This document shows, piece after piece, positions 21,394 to 38,925 of a DNA stretch of 64,000 nt. The notes beneath the pieces were generated by a model. That model was not told where the DNA came from and searched no databases. It was given only the letters and a program-made list of their open reading frames with translations. Location: positions 16,948,178 to 17,012,177 of the forward strand of contig NC_092579.1 of NCBI RefSeq assembly GCF_037975245.1, written 5' to 3'. The translations under genes and the position numbers were made by a program. The stretch's first letter is position 1, and every line of letters begins with the position of its first letter. This DNA is from Apostichopus japonicus. Taxonomy: Eukaryota; Echinodermata; Holothuroidea; Aspidochirotida; Stichopodidae.

Positions 21394-22316
21394 AGTGAGC
21401 ATTCAATCCAATTAGCGTTTTAATCATACGGGAAACAAAAGTGATATGTCGAATCAAAACATGGGAGATATTCGATCATATAGTAAAATAATAATAAATT
21501 AATTGACAAAAAGAAACTCAAAATCTGTAAAAGGGAGATTATCAAGTGTTGTTAACATTCTTTTTTTGGTAATTACTTAATTATTTATTCAAATTTTCAA
21601 ATTTTTGTCAAAGATGAAATCTGTGAGATGAAATAAACAGAACCTTATCAATAGTGCAGACCTGATTATAACGTGACAAAAGCACCCTCCGGTATATGTA
21701 CATGGAACTTTAAGTGATACACTTAAAGTCACGTGGTAAGGGTCATTAATATATCTTTTAACTGTTTCACTTGATCACCACATGTTATTAATTGGTCTAT
21801 TTTCACCCAATTACCTCAAAAATATTTGTAAATATCAGTCATCGGTAAAAGCGTGCCGAATTCAACATTTAACGAGACGCGTATATCATATAGGAATCAG
21901 GTTTCAAAAATCCGTAATATCTTCCCTTTTATTATTATTTTTTTTTTGTCTCTTTTGACGTTCGATAGCAACATATGCAGATGAATTCGACGAAAATCTC
22001 ACCTTTTATCGTACACGTCGGGACCATGCGAACTATAAAGGTGTGAACAGAGTTAGTCAAGCACAAAATGAATGCATGCAATAGTGTCGTAAGATTCAGA
22101 TCCATTTCGGTACGTGCTTTAAAGTCATTTCTTCTTATTCAATCCCTTAAACGATAGTCTCTTCTCCTTTTTATAACGAGAGTGATAACGGTTAATCAAC
22201 AAATAAAACATATTTGATAAAGAAATGTGTGAATGCCAAATCCAGAGTAGTGAAAACACTCACTTTTATATATTCCATTCTGCTGCAGGGGGGGGGGGTG
22301 ACTTAACCAACAGGTT
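21394..22316. other. No gene seen; AT-rich intronic sequence
   Basis: Contains a short palindrome around 21708-21732 (GAACTTTAAGTG and CACTTAAAGTC) and a run of T near 21940. Nothing else recognised. Confidence 0.35.
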
Positions 22317-22490
<174 letters not shown>

Positions 22491-25400
22491 ACTTGCATAT
22501 ATTCATCACGTTTCACCGTGCACAAATATGGTGTTCCATACAATCAGTTATATTTTATATGGCAACAAAGATTCTTTACCGTATATATAAATTTGGCGGG
22601 AAAAATGTCGAAAGGAGAGAGGAAGAAAAAAAAACTGCACGCTTTTAGACTGACCTGTTTTCTCAGTTGGAATCGAATTCTGGACAATTTAATTACAAGC
22701 CGGTGAGAATATGCTTTTGACACCTTATCTCTTCCTGAAACTTTCTAAAATAAAAATATTTCCTTCGGCTAGAAATGGTAGTTTCCACAAATGCGTGTGC
22801 GGCCAAGTCGGAGTTCGAAACATATTGTGTGATTTGAGAAGCATTAAAATTGTGACGTCAGACGCTTGACCAAATGTGAGGTCATTTCTATAGGAAGTTC
22901 GTACATCTGGTATTAAGTAATTCCATAAAGAAGTATAGACTTGGAAAACCAAGTTGGTATATTAAATTATTTGTTATTATTACATTTGCATCAACGCGCG
23001 CTTCTATGTAAAATCTTAATATTCCCCTCTATTCTGTAACGCTTAACACTAACATCATCATATCTATATGTTTCAGTGATTGGTGAAGACAACGACTTCA
23101 TAGTCAAATGATCAACTTTTTGATCATAACTTCTTAATGAAATAACATAGGTGTGTAGTTTGTAAATACCCCTTGATACTGAAGACAGAGAGAAAGGATT
23201 GGTTAGGCAAGGCTTTGGCCTTGTCTCCCGGCCACCTCCGATCTTTATGGTTCAAACTTGTTGACAAATGATTTCAATCAAATTGCGAAGAGTCACTGGC
23301 AGTAAAACCACACAAGCACAGTCCTGGAGTTCGTTTTAGCCTTTTAGTTTTATAATGAATTTGTCGCTTTTCGACGAAGTACAGCTATACTGAGAAAACT
23401 TTCTTCCTCGAAAATCTATATATACTCACAAACATGGAACGCCGATTATCATATCCATTTTCCCCCTCGGTTTCATTCCCATGGCACGCCATTTCTCGAA
23501 ATGTCACGGTACCTAGATACATTGTAAATTTTTCTGACAGTTTATAGATCTATAAATGGAATCAAGTTAGCAAACCGTGTAATGACACAAGCACCCAGCA
23601 TATATCAGTCTCTTTTTTTTTCTTTTTCTTTTTTAATATATATGCTCATCCTTTATCTATCGTACAGCGTATATACGTTATATGAACTTCAAGAAAATAA
23701 ATTCCCACCTGCCTCGTTTCGATACGCTTCATTTAGTTCTATCGATTTACAGGGTTTCACCGGATAAGGAATCTTTTCATTTTGACGAGAGTTCGTGTTA
23801 AACCTATTTGACAGTGATTTTCATGTACGATCTTACCGTTACCGTTATCGACATGCCATATTAAAAGGGAAATATATAAGCCGCGCCGTGTGCAAAACGC
23901 GCCACTGACTACACACAGTACACAATATCAAAGCATGTGTATAGAGAAAGCGAAATATGTCGTCTGCTACAAAGACACACATCATTGACTCGAAAGAGAG
24001 ATTGTCAGGCCTATAATTAAAGGTGACTAGAACGTCTCGACGGATGACGTCAGATATTGCTACGATGCACATTGCACACCATGCATCATGTATACGATAC
24101 GCTTGCAAATATGTTCTACTAACATATAGAACGGCTACATAATTTCCTTCACCGCTGTATATGTTGACTTACATCAACAATTCGCGTTACACTGTTACGA
24201 TGTTTTCCATGACACAATGTAACAACAATGTAGCCCATGAAGTTAGGGCCTAACCGTTCCAGTTTGATACCAGAGGTAAAAGAATATACCTTTGATTTGC
24301 ATTTGGATTTCTGGGAACGCCGTTAATGTCTACACAAGTTACACAACCATATTTACTGGCGACAAATTTTTCAGAATTCTCAAAAGACGTCACACTTCTT
24401 TGATTCCGTATATGATATATCTTTCTATGGTCACGTATTACGCAACCAGGACGTTTCCTGAATTAAGGGACTATATAAGTTTTTATATAGCTATATATGT
24501 CTAGTACTATACATTTACTACTATAGTTTTAAGAAATAAGGTACAAATTAAAGTACGTTTGTTACTGTCAGGTGATTATTATGTCAAATAGTGACATGCG
24601 ATCTATAGGGATAACAGGCTAGTAACCATCACTTTAATGCCCTAATTTGGCAAGGTCCCAATCTCTTAACTCCCTTATGTTTATCAATGGATACGATATA
24701 TCTTGTAAATCAAGTTTTTTGCGCCGAATTGTCTATGGGACATCCCTCTCCCAATCCCAACCCCCAGAGTATCCGTAGATGTCGCACCCTAGTATCTCTT
24801 TAAAGCGTGTGTAGGTGTGACAATTGGACAGGTAACCACTGACCAGAGTTTTAACTGTTCGTGAAAACAGAGCTTCGTAAATGGTACTTTATAAATGCGT
24901 GGACTTTTAACGGTAAGAACTCACATTATGTGAAAGATATACCTGTCTGTGTGAAAGATATGTGGTCTATGTGAAAGATATACCTGTAATGAACAACTTA
25001 CCAAACCAGATAGGAAAAGTATTATTCCAAGTGGCAGATACAGTATCACAGATTTGATGTTACTTCACACTCAATGCTGAAGACTTGATCAAGTCTAAAT
25101 ATGACATCATCGAGCAGCTTGTGCTTCAATTCTTTATGGGGGATTTCTCTGTAATGAAGATACGTTTCTCCAAATGTTGAATCTAATATATTATATATCT
25201 TAATAAATCTTAATATGACCCTAATGATAGCATGGGTTTCTTGAGAATATGAACAGGAAACAAAGAATACGTAACAAGAGGTTTCATATCATAGTTGAAC
25301 TATGACGTCACAGATTTACAGCATAGCAACCACCAGACACAACCTTTTAAACTAGGATATCTCCCAAGTGGAGGGAGACTTTTCATAGCTGTGTTTCGTG

Positions 25401-27072
25401 GGGTGGTCATAAAAAAGATCTCTGTCATTTCAGTGTAAGATCATTATTGTGTTTGTGTCTCTTTTATAATGTTAGTTATATCAGAACACACGTGTATCAT
25501 AGCAACAGCAGCAGGACAGTGGATGGTTGAAGATTATTTTTTAGACAGTTTACTGCATATATGCTACGTTTTACATCCTTTACTTTCAGTTCCAAGTTCT
25601 TTTGAACTTTTATCATTACCATGGTTATTGTACTGTTTGATATATATCCGTTCTGTTTACTCTTGGGAAGACATGAAATACTCCCGTAGACAAATAAATG
25701 TCTCTTGTTGTCAAGTTAATCGTAAAGAACTAAGAAATACTATTCTACATAACCGAATCCACTGCGACAATATATAGTGCAAACAGTTCACAAATTGAAA
25801 AAAAGCTTGTTTCACAAAAAACTTTTGTACGCTTCGTCTGTGTTGTGCTCGCCTGACACACCGAGTCGAGAATGTGTCAAATTAGCAATTCTTAATTGCT
25901 TACCCTATTTGCTAATTGACGTTTGGTAAGTGGTGGTAGTGGAAAGTCATAGCGGTTGTCCATATTAAAATAAGTGACGTGGTCAATGGAAAAATCAGAA
26001 GAAAGTATCAAATGCCGCGGAAAAAACTCAAGGAGAATTGGCAGGTATATAGGCCTATATAAAGTCACTGAGATCCCCTTCCCTCTGTCCACCCCCCCCC
26101 CACCCTTCAAAATAAAGTTCATCCTTTGTTTATGACAATCCCATTATCTTTACCTGTGTAATTTACGGTATATGGATATGTCTGTGGTATGCCAGTCCTT
26201 ATGTTGATAATTAGAGCAAAACATTAAAATCACCAATTATCAGGTTTTTTCAGAAATGTTATCAAACATATAGATCAGGGTTATCAATTTCTTTTATAAG
26301 AGAGTCAAAGAAACACATTATCTGGAGAAGGGTACCAGAGAGAATCAAAGTTTCACTATAGGCAATGATTAATCAATGTGTAGGGTGTAGATGGTGGGAT
26401 TGTTCAAGCCTATAGAAATCCACATATACAGGTATATATACCCGATTAGTGCAAGAACGTGGATCGATTTTTCTCGGACCGAAGAGAAATCTTCCGCCGG
26501 ACGGATTTCGCCCACGGACTACCTTGAGAAATCCTGATAAAAAACATCATATCAAAATGGTTATAATTGGGTCAAGCTATGATAACTTATACTTTCCTTT
26601 ACTACTAAGAAACGCTCGTTATAGCTAACACTTTAAGGATTCAACTCATCTTTTGCAAAATAATCTCCTACAAAGTTGACCAGTTTTGCCACATTCATAT
26701 CTGATAAGAAGGGGGTCGGAGGTTACAGACTCGGCCTCCGGGTCACTCGGGGATGAAGAATACGTAATAAATTCTGACTTCAAATTCTCTTTAAGTGCAG
26801 TCAAAACATAACAATATAAAAACAAGTACCACTTGTGCTGTAAGTATGTAAGAAAGGATGGCGTTTCGACTAGATTTTAAATTTATAACTGTTAATATGA
26901 ATAGAATATGCTTTCTAGGAAATTAAAAGGGAGCATGGAATCCCTTGAGGGTATACCAGTCATTATATTGAGGCGCAGGTGCAAAACGAAGAAACACAAT
27001 ATAGAAAATGTCTCAAGCAATCTCGTCTGCAACGTTGTGGTAAATTATGTGTGGGAGAGACCTGCACTGAGA

Positions 27073-27074
<2 letters not shown>
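22491..27074. other. No gene seen; intronic sequence with several CREs
   Basis: I recognise no exon or element. CRE octamers are at 22853, 24045 and 25303. A short 20-22 bp direct repeat is at 24927-24987. A C-run is at about 26090-26102. An open frame at 25469-25777 has no recognisable family. Confidence 0.35.
24927..24987. repeat. Three copies of a ~20-bp direct repeat
   Basis: TGTGAAAGATATACCTGT occurs twice with a variant (TGTGAAAGATATGTGGTC) between them. Confidence 0.75.
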
Positions 27075-27159
<85 letters not shown>

Positions 27160-27262
27160 GATATATAGATATATAGATATAGATATATGTATATATATAT
27201 ATATGTATGTATATATATATATATGTATATATATAGATATATAGATATATGTGTGTGTGTGT
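27075..27262. repeat. (TA)n microsatellite with TATAGA/TGTA variants
   Basis: A TA core followed by TATAGATATAGATA and a short (TG)n at the right edge. Confidence 0.95.
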
Positions 27263-27357
27263 GTTTATGTATACAATATATGGCGTATTGGTGCTGTCAA
27301 CACTAGAAAAGAGTATATATTAAAGTATTAACAAGAAGTAAGAGTTTCGTATATAGA

Positions 27358-27365
27358 TGACGTCA
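27358..27365. promoter_or_regulatory. CRE octamer TGACGTCA
   Basis: An exact palindrome followed nine bases on by a second half-site (ATGACGTG). Role unknown; part of the excess described in the findings. Confidence 0.3.
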
Positions 27366-28192
27366 TTAATGACGTGTAATATGACGACAGACCGACGCTT
27401 ATTTCGATATTGGTTTGGACAGCTTATACTGCATCATACACCTGAAGAAAATCGAAGTTTGTTAAACAACAAGTACACTCCTTAAATGAATTATTGGAAA
27501 TGTGTCATTCTAACATTACATTATACATTAACGAGTTTATTACTATGCCTTCACAATTAAGTTATTATTAAATAGTACAAAGTACGTCTGGTTAAAGAGT
27601 CATGTTTTTCAACAACAAGACTGCTGATTACTTGAATTATAAGGTGACCATTTCTTGCATCCTTTTAGCATATTTGATGCTATTAAATTGTTCCAGCCTG
27701 ATGAAGCGCACAAAGCATATTGACTGTAAGCGAATTGGCAGTCATTTCAAAAGGTACCAATCGATCTTATATACTGGCACAATTATAGCAAAAGGGCAAA
27801 AAATAAAACTTTCAAAAGAAAAAAAAGGGTCTGAATGAAAAGAGACAAAATGTCCGCATCAAGTAACTAAAATACAGGAAAAGATAGCAAGAGAGCATAA
27901 AGCAGAGTGATTGAGAAGCAAAAAGGCATGTTATAATTGATCGAACTCAACCATGCATTGATTCCTGAAATGCATCATTAAATGTTAAGGTAGAAATGGT
28001 TTTGTCAACCGAATCATGATATGTTTCTAATTGGATTCAACGTATTATTAAACCTGATGTAGTCTGTACTTGTGTTAATTTATTTATGGTGTATGATATT
28101 ATAGGACTTTATGTATATGGGCAACGTATATAGTAATATATAGGCTATATATAATTACATAGAATGCACGCCTGCCACTTGCTGTTCTATAT

Positions 28193-28209
28193 CTATATAT
28201 ATATATCTA

Positions 28210-28263
<54 letters not shown>
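28193..28263. repeat. (TA)n microsatellite left of the palindrome
   Basis: About 70 bp of TA with CTATCTA interruptions, 40 bp left of the palindrome at 28305-28512. Confidence 0.95.
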
Positions 28264-28267
<4 letters not shown>

Positions 28268-28304
28268 ATGTTAATGCAATGGAGGTAAACGACAAAGGCA
28301 AATG

Positions 28305-28499
28305 AATATATATAAATGAAAATCGTAATGAGTTGGAAAATCAAGAACAGTGAAAAAACTTTCAGCCTCCACCGGGATTCGAACCACGGGCCTCCCGTGC
28401 GTTCGAATCCCGGAACGCGGGAGGCCCGTGGTTCGAATCCCGGTGGAGGCTGAAAGTTTTTTCACTGTTCTTGATTTTCCAACTCATTACGATTTTCAT

Positions 28500-28512
<13 letters not shown>
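28305..28512. repeat. Near-perfect ~200-bp palindrome with B-box-like words
   Basis: Left arm 28305-28405 and right arm 28414-28512 are inverse copies with essentially one 2-base bulge, leaving a loop of about 8 bases (GAATCCCG). Each arm carries a GGTTCGAATCC or its complement, which fits the RNA polymerase III B-box consensus GGTTCGANNCC; a third TTCGAATCC is in the apex. The flanking T-arm stem does not pair like a real tRNA, so this is not a tRNA gene. It may be a tRNA-related SINE end duplicated head to head, or a foldback element. The right arm runs straight into the TA array at 28500. Confidence 0.85.
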
Positions 28513-28660
<148 letters not shown>

Positions 28661-29287
28661 GTAGTAGCTATCACCACATATTGATTTTCAAAATCGTTTA
28701 GAATCTAACACAGTGATCTCGATTAGTCCATTATTTGTCTTTGTATAAAATTCATTAAATTCGACACAAAGTGTCATATTATTTACTTTTTTATTCCGCT
28801 TTCGCTTGGAATCTTTGTCTTTTCCACTTTCATGACAGTTATTACTTCTTTAATTTTACCACCGGAGCTGAGCCTGCTATAATGAACAAATCCCTATTAA
28901 TCATGTATATTATACTGTAATTTCTTATGATATTTGTAACCTAGCCGTGAGCTCATTTTATTATTCATTTCTTCTATACGGCTCTTTCAATACATCTATT
29001 ATTTTATATCATACATCAACGTATAGCTACATGTAAACATAGCCTACACTTACATTGACTGTTAGTATCCTATATATCATAATATTATCTGTCTTATACA
29101 CGGTAGACCTATTGCGTTTACAATTTAGGCTTAATCACAGCATTATCAAAATCATTTCGAAACCCTACTAAATTATCTGAAACCTGCCGGTTAAAAAGTC
29201 TCTTGTCAGACACGACAGGTTTCGGTCTTTGCTTATTGAGTGAATGACTCAGTGATATTTTAAAGCAACCCTTTGGATCAAATTTTA

Positions 29288-29342
<55 letters not shown>
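29288..29342. repeat. (TA)n microsatellite
   Basis: About 50 bp of TA in unique surroundings. Confidence 0.95.
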
Positions 29343-29344
<2 letters not shown>

Positions 29345-29699
29345 CGATGCTGCTCGATTTTGCAATTTCATAAAACATTTCAAGGATGTAGCCATGAGTT
29401 CGGAGTAGGAAAAAAGGGAAGTGGTGAGATTTGGAGAAATACGCGACAGGCTTCGAAGAAAATTGCCGGTCATGCGGCAGATTCAGATGGCTGCTTTAAC
29501 TTGGACTTTATGGAGGATATAGTCAATGTTTGCTAATAACAAGCCAATTAAGTAAACTAAAGAGTCATTGAACATCGCGTCTAGCGATATATTTATGATA
29601 ATGGGGATTAAACAAATACGGCATGCAGGAAGCCTCGGCTTACAAGAAATAAATCACAGATTAAAGATGTAAAAAGAGAGATAGAAATTAGAAAGGAAG

Positions 29700-29805
29700 G
29701 GGATAAGAAGGAAAGACAAGCAGGCGGATGGACGGACAGACGAACGTGCATACGGACAGACACACAGACGGACGGACGGAAGAGGAACAGACGAGCAGAC
29801 AGACC
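29700..29805. repeat. GACA/GACG simple repeat
   Basis: Purine-rich stretch of GGACAGAC, GGACGGAC and CAGACAGAC words within a longer GA-rich tract starting near 29670. Confidence 0.85.
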
Positions 29806-32800
29806 GAAAAAGAAACCGCCTCCAAAAACCATTGAATACTTTATTACACAAAATATGCATGAGTTAGCGAAAGAGTATACTTTCAACGTTCCGTATATAA
29901 TTGAGTTTTGTATTGTTTTAATTATGCTAGCAATACCAAGAACAGAAGTCGAGAGCTAAGTAGTTCCTCTTTCAGATTTTTTTTTTATCTCAATGTGGAT
30001 TCTTAGCTAACTAAGTTTGATATCATAAAAATCTAAGACCAGACTAGACAGAATTAAGTAGCATCTAGCAAATTTCGGTATTATGCTAAAATTGGTCAGG
30101 TATTAATGACGACCTTTACTAGAAAAGTCTTCAGTATTGGTTATAAAAAAATTTTCGATTGCTAAAAAAAGATGCTATTATTATTTTTATATGGAATTTT
30201 CCTTGTGCAGATCATTAGATGTCTCAGAGAGGAAACTGAAGTAATGATGGCAGAAAAAAGCTTTTGGAATTTTATAAGCAAACCATGGGTGACCACTATT
30301 TAAATTTCCACTAAACTGGGGGAGGTGGGGGATACTTCTAAGCTTTAGGACTGTTATCCTAAATCACTCAGCTAGTGTTGATGTTTGCATATCTACCTCG
30401 ACTGGTCTGGATATTGGCATCAAGGGCACCTATTCACTTAACGGGTTTTAACATTCATGTGCGGTAAAATAAGAATGTCTAACTTGCCTGTGAAGCCCAC
30501 GTCTTGCGATTCCGTTAAAAGGAATTAGTAGTACTTTCGAATCGATAACGCATGGGTTATTCTCATCTTTAATGTATAGTTTTGTCTATCACAACAATTT
30601 AAGTACGCATCGTATATAGTTTACCCCAAATATTACTTTCAAACACTAAGTGCACTGACATGTGTGTTATACGGTTGAAGTGATTCGATGAGTTAACATG
30701 GCCTTGGCTGTATACATTTGAATGTACAATAAATACAAACGGGAAAAAAACCATCAAAGTTCGTAGTACGAGATATTTTCAACAATTAAATCAATGATTG
30801 ATTGAATAATGAGTTGAGGAAAAGCGTTGAAATCATACAAAAACAATATTTAGAATATCGATTTTAATTGATCTGTAAATGCGAGTGTACTTTCATTTCG
30901 AAAAATTGAAGAAGAAAAAAAATACACCCGAAAAATCAACGCTTATTAAAACACATAGTTTTAGCACTTGTCGTTGGACTTTGTACTCTTTGGAAAGTAA
31001 TCACAATTCGGAAGAAAAATAATTGCCGACATGGCAATATGAAAACTAGAAATTTTGTATGAATACTTTAATGTTTCTCTATGTTCGTCAATTGACGATA
31101 ATAAGTTAGTCTCGTGTATATACAAATCTATGTAACTAATTAGACGTTAGGTAATTAACTCATGGAAAACATTGGGGAATATGGACATATTTAAAACAAA
31201 GAACTTATTTGCATCCATGTAATTTCTTAATGGACGTATACGTACGCGTTCCTAACGGATGCATTATTTCATTAAGGTTTATAAAAATACATATATAACC
31301 TATCATGGACACATTCAAGGACAATGTCATAATAACAGGATCAAGTGTGTAAGAATACATTTGTTGAATCTCTGTATATCGCAGCATCGGTGATATAAAT
31401 TATTCCAATTTATATTCAGTGCCGGATAAAGGGCGAGCCAAACTAGACCACGGTACCCCCCCCCCCACCCCGCCACCCCTCCGCACCATCCCATATTCAG
31501 TGGCTGTCTCATCGCGATCTGAGATGAGATACGTGATTTCATTACCCGGGACCTCAATTAAGCTAACTAACCAAAACTGTCATTACCATAACAGGTTATG
31601 CTGAAAGGCTCTGACCATCACCTCCACCCCCCCCCCCGCCCTCCTCCCCACCCCACGACATAAATCCTGTCATTGTTATATTATTTATTTAGGGTGTTCA
31701 CTATGTATGGATATACATTAGACCATTATACAATCGTTTCTTTTTTATCATTATAATACAATAGGATTGTATATTAACATATGAATCGGATGGATGTCCA
31801 CGCTGGAATTATTATAACATGTTAGCATTATAAATCAAAAATCCAAGTTTTAATCAGCGTTAGGAATCACTAATGTATGTATAGAGGCATACAACTTGCG
31901 AAATTAGTATGAAACGGATATTATTTATATTAACAGAGAAACCTCTTGGCAAATTACCGATAGTGAACAAATCAAGGCAATTGAGAAGATTCGTTACAAT
32001 ATGCCATTATATTGTATTTGTGTGTATATGTGTGTTTTAATTCCAAAAGTGGATTGATTTGGTACTTTACAGAGAGAAAGGCATGTAAAGCTATATATGC
32101 AGCTAAATATGAAAGGCATCAATGCTATTTCTGACATTATATCTGTCTAGTACCCCAATAACAAAACTGCTATACCATCGGGAATCAGAAGCCAAACTTT
32201 ATCCTTCTTTAATGTACTATTCAGAGGATGACTGTATAATGTGACCTTTGCCCTACCACAATGATCGTTCCATGAAATGTACGCGAGAAACTGTCCATGG
32301 TATATCTTTCATCACTTGACTGCATTTAATTAACATTCTGGCATTAGCTCGCCAATTTTTTTTCTGACGAAACCTTATCAAAACAATCATCACATCTTTT
32401 TTTCTCATTCATTAGTTAAAATGTCGAACTTTAAAAGTTGATGAAAACTGTCAGGCAAAAAGCATCAGATTCCTGACTTTTCTGACAAAAGAAGGGAAAG
32501 GGGAAGAAGGTGTATCTTGAAATAATAATTGTGCCGTTTTATTACCGGTCTGACTACTGTTTACTTATTATGTCTTTGATTACGTCACAAACTATAAAAT
32601 TGTAAAGAAATCTGGAGATGTCGTATATACAAGTGTATGAATCTTCACTAAATCCTTAACAGTAAACAAGTAACAAGAAAACACAAGCAAAAGCAAAACA
32701 AAAAGATTATCAAGTAGAAGAAGCAGAAGAATAAGACGAAGAAGAAGGAGAAACCACAATCTTTTAAGAGGATTAGGCAAGAGAATTATTTTAATACACC

Positions 32801-33561
32801 TTCATTTTAAATATTTACAAAAACTTTAGGGCATGCATTACCTGATGAAGTTTTGAAGCTTGGTATTAAGATAGCCATATTAAAAGCTTACATGCATTTA
32901 AAGAAGAAAGTGCTTTTTTACAAAATATTTATGTGCGTCAAATATTTACCTTAGTGATTAATCTTACTTCGTTAAAAATGAATAGGATTCACGCATTATA
33001 GTCACGCAACAAGACTTTTTCAAGCATAGTAACTAAAGATGACTTTAAAAAGTTTCAAAATTAAGGTTTGAATTATCAAAAAGGGAAGAAAATTGCCGTA
33101 AAAACGGCAAGTGATGGCTCTTAGTGGCATCCGTGTTATTCGAGTTTTATAATAGAAGTTACACATATATTAGTTCTGACAGTTCAAACTATATACAAAG
33201 TACAATCCATTTCATTTCTTAGATGTCCTTGACAGTCTCAATACTCGTTAACTTCAGTCACCTGTTTTTCTTTCGGTTTTGTCTTGTTTCTCCTTTTATT
33301 ATAATGTTTGTCTCTATTTTTTTCCCCACATTTCTCTGCCCTTAAACACTACATAGCGCTAAATTACATGTTGTAGGAGACATGACGAACTTATCTGGAC
33401 AAAGCTCTTAACAACCAAATTTAAATTGCCAGCGACTAATGGGCAGATTGTTAGTGTGTTTAGCCTCAGGTGAGAAAATGAATCAAACATTATTACGGAA
33501 AGTTGTTAGATTTTCATTAAAACCTGAATGTATACACAAGTATACATATGGCGAACATCTC

Positions 33562-33633
33562 TTCGGATGTTAAGGTAAAGATGATCAACGATATATATAT
33601 ATATATATATATACCTGGAATTAACATCCGGAG
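33562..33633. repeat. Short inverted repeat enclosing a TA run
   Basis: TTCGGATGTTAA on the left and TTAACATCCGGA on the right are inverse copies (11 of 12). The interior ends in a (TA)n run at about 33590-33613. It may be a tiny MITE or just a hairpin. Confidence 0.55.
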
Positions 33634-36573
<2,940 letters not shown>

Positions 36574-36649
36574 ACGTAAATTGGTGCAAGCTGTTAATTA
36601 GCTGAGTTGTTTCTTGCTAAACGAAGCTGAGTGAAGTTTCAAATTAAAG

Positions 36650-37000
36650 CTAATTTAAAGGAGATAAGTATATTTTCTTATGTGGTAGTGTTGGTGATGT
36701 GTATCTATCGTACATAATAGTGATACTTATAGGAAGTGCAATAAAATACGGAACTTGTTGTCTTAAAGGAGAATATAGTAATGTCTAACTTGGAACTTTA
36801 GGTGTTGTGTATGCCGCTTATATAAAGTGATTCATGAAGTTGAATGTATATCGGAATGCTGCTTTAAAGGAGATTAGAATCATTTTCTTATTTGGTACAA
36901 TCGTTGTTGTGCAGGGTGAATGAAGTTTGCAATTCTGTTTTAAAAGAGATTAACGTATGTTTTCCTATTCGGATTTATATCAGTGTTGTGGGTTCTATAG
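36650..37000. repeat. Diverged ~100-bp tandem repeat with TTTAAAGGAG joints
   Basis: TTTAAAGGAGATAAG, CTTAAAGGAGAATAT, TTTAAAGGAGATTAG and TTTTAAAAGAGATTAA recur about every 100 bp (about 36653, 36763, 36866, 36940). Each is followed by TTTTCTTAT-like and GTTGTTGTG-like words and then TGAAGTTGAATG or TGAAGTTTGCAA. The joint near 36863 matches, in reverse, the joint in the modules at 21205-21393. Confidence 0.65.
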
Positions 37001-38925
37001 AGTGACTCTTGAACCGGGTCGCGCCTTCTCCCTCCCTCCCTAACCCTAACCACACTGGCCACCACCTCCAAAGGGCCTCCTCCACTCGTCAGCTCTTGCC
37101 GAATAAACGTCTGTTTGTCTCCATTTACACATGCAGCACACTTATACCTTTACAAGGTTATTCAACCAAAAGAACCATGCAGAAAGCCACGAAGTGATAA
37201 CAATTTGCTCATCTTTGGAGATATGACCCTTGAACCAAACATGAGCAAGAACTTTACACTATTAATGAATTTTACCCCCCCCCCTCCCCTGCTCCCTTCA
37301 ATTCTCTCTTAGGGCCTCCTTTTAATAAGTAACATCAGTACTTTCCACAATCAATTCTAACGAATAATAATTTGGTCTGTTTAGAAGAAAGATCATCAGG
37401 TGTGTGTGTTTTTTTTTTCTTTCTTGAATTTCATTATTAATTTTTCCAGAAAATACTTCTACGAACTCTAGAGATCACTTGCATGTCTCTCTTGAGAAAA
37501 GTACCAAATAATAAGAACACTCAAAAGTCTAACTTTGCGACGTAATAACTGACAAACGTAAGGAAACGAAATAGATTTTCAACTGAAAGGTGTTCTAGAC
37601 TTATATTATTATATTATATAGGCACGCGCGTGGAAATATTCCATTCCTGGTGGATTTCTTTGATAAGGACTCCGTTCGTTTGTAGAAGAGAGGTTACTTC
37701 AAGGTTTCGCCAAACTGAAGATTAATTTGATGCCACAACATGTAATACAGCTCATGAGGAACGGCTCTGCTACAGAAATTTCGTCAAAGATGTATGGTGG
37801 AAGAGAGAGAGAGAAATGGGGGATGGCGTGATGTTCTTCGGTGATCAGAAAATAATTATTTATCTAAAAATTGACGTTACTTTGAGCACGCGGTACTGGC
37901 ACAATACCCAGTTTAGTGATCGCTATATCGTTCAACCCACAATTATCCCTATATAAATTTCGTCGTGCACTACACGGAAGTTTATACCGAACAAAATTAT
38001 GATTCCATATTTGATTGAGAGACAAAAAGGTTAATAAAAATCTTATCAGTGTTCATGATTTACTTTGATATGACACTTGAATATATACATTCACGCTATA
38101 ATATTAAGGTATATTTGGATGTCGTTCTACCTAGACAATTGGGTAAAATAACAACATGTTTCTATAACTATCCGTAGCACAGTCTTTGGGAATTCCATTT
38201 GTTGGCGTACCGCTTTATCCAGCCAATAATGTAAAGTTCCAAGAAAATACCCATTTCATTGGAATCAGTTCTATTAATCTATTTGAGGCTAAATTTCCTG
38301 TTTTTGACTTTTATTGCTATGTTTAGTTTATGTTACGTCATATTTATTATCAGAGGCAATAATGAGCACATGAAAATAATAAGAACCAAAATGATATCGG
38401 AATATTTATTTCCTCTATCAATTTCATATATTTTCTTACCTCGTGATATATACCCTCATGTACTACATGTTACTTTTCAACCGACACCTAAGATTTAACT
38501 TCACTTTATGAACATACCGAAATCAAATTATCAGTCTACGATGAGAGAAGACAAAAAACAAATTCCCCTAAATTTCACATGCAAAAAAAAAAAAAAATTG
38601 TGATAATGAGAATCATGTTTCTCAAAACTTTGCCTTTCGAATTACTCATTAAGACATTGGTATTGAAGTAAAGAGGTTTTGCCGGTATGTTTGTCACATC
38701 TTTTACAGAGTATATTTCCAATTGTATCTTTTGTTTAAAAAGATGCTTACTTAATCAAGGTGTGTATGCCAATCTCTGAAAATGAGAAGATATACGCAAC
38801 CACTATATGAGTGGTTCAAAGACCCGTTACTTCAGTCATTTTGGGAAAATCCTCAAAGGGATACAGGCACTAATTACACAATAAGCATTAACCCTCAACG
38901 GAATAGAGAGTTATTATCAAATTAA
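37001..38925. other. No gene seen; intronic sequence
   Basis: A pyrimidine-rich stretch near 37025-37080 includes two telomere-like CCCTAA units. Poly(C) lies near 37276 and an A-run near 38583-38596. No exon recognised. Confidence 0.35.

Noticed and set aside
22561-22575. GGCAACAAAGATTC, which would read GNKDS, considered as the NKxD motif of the missing Rasd exon
   Set aside because: The frame stops a few codons later and the flanking residues do not match RASD proteins.
24605-24622. TATAGGGATAACAGGCTAG resembles the conserved large-subunit rRNA segment and also the I-SceI site
   Set aside because: The match covers only about a dozen bases; the surroundings do not resemble rRNA and the I-SceI site is not complete. 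Taken as coincidence.
28425-28450. tRNA gene suggested by GGTTCGAATCC
   Set aside because: The bases around the putative T loop do not form the 5-bp stem and no A box, anticodon arm or acceptor stem can be drawn.
31420-31435. CAGTGCCGGATAAAGG as a hAT end
   Set aside because: No inverted partner or 8-bp duplication found nearby.
37038-37051. Telomere-like CCCTAACCCTAACC
   Set aside because: Only two units, inside a pyrimidine-rich stretch; no array.
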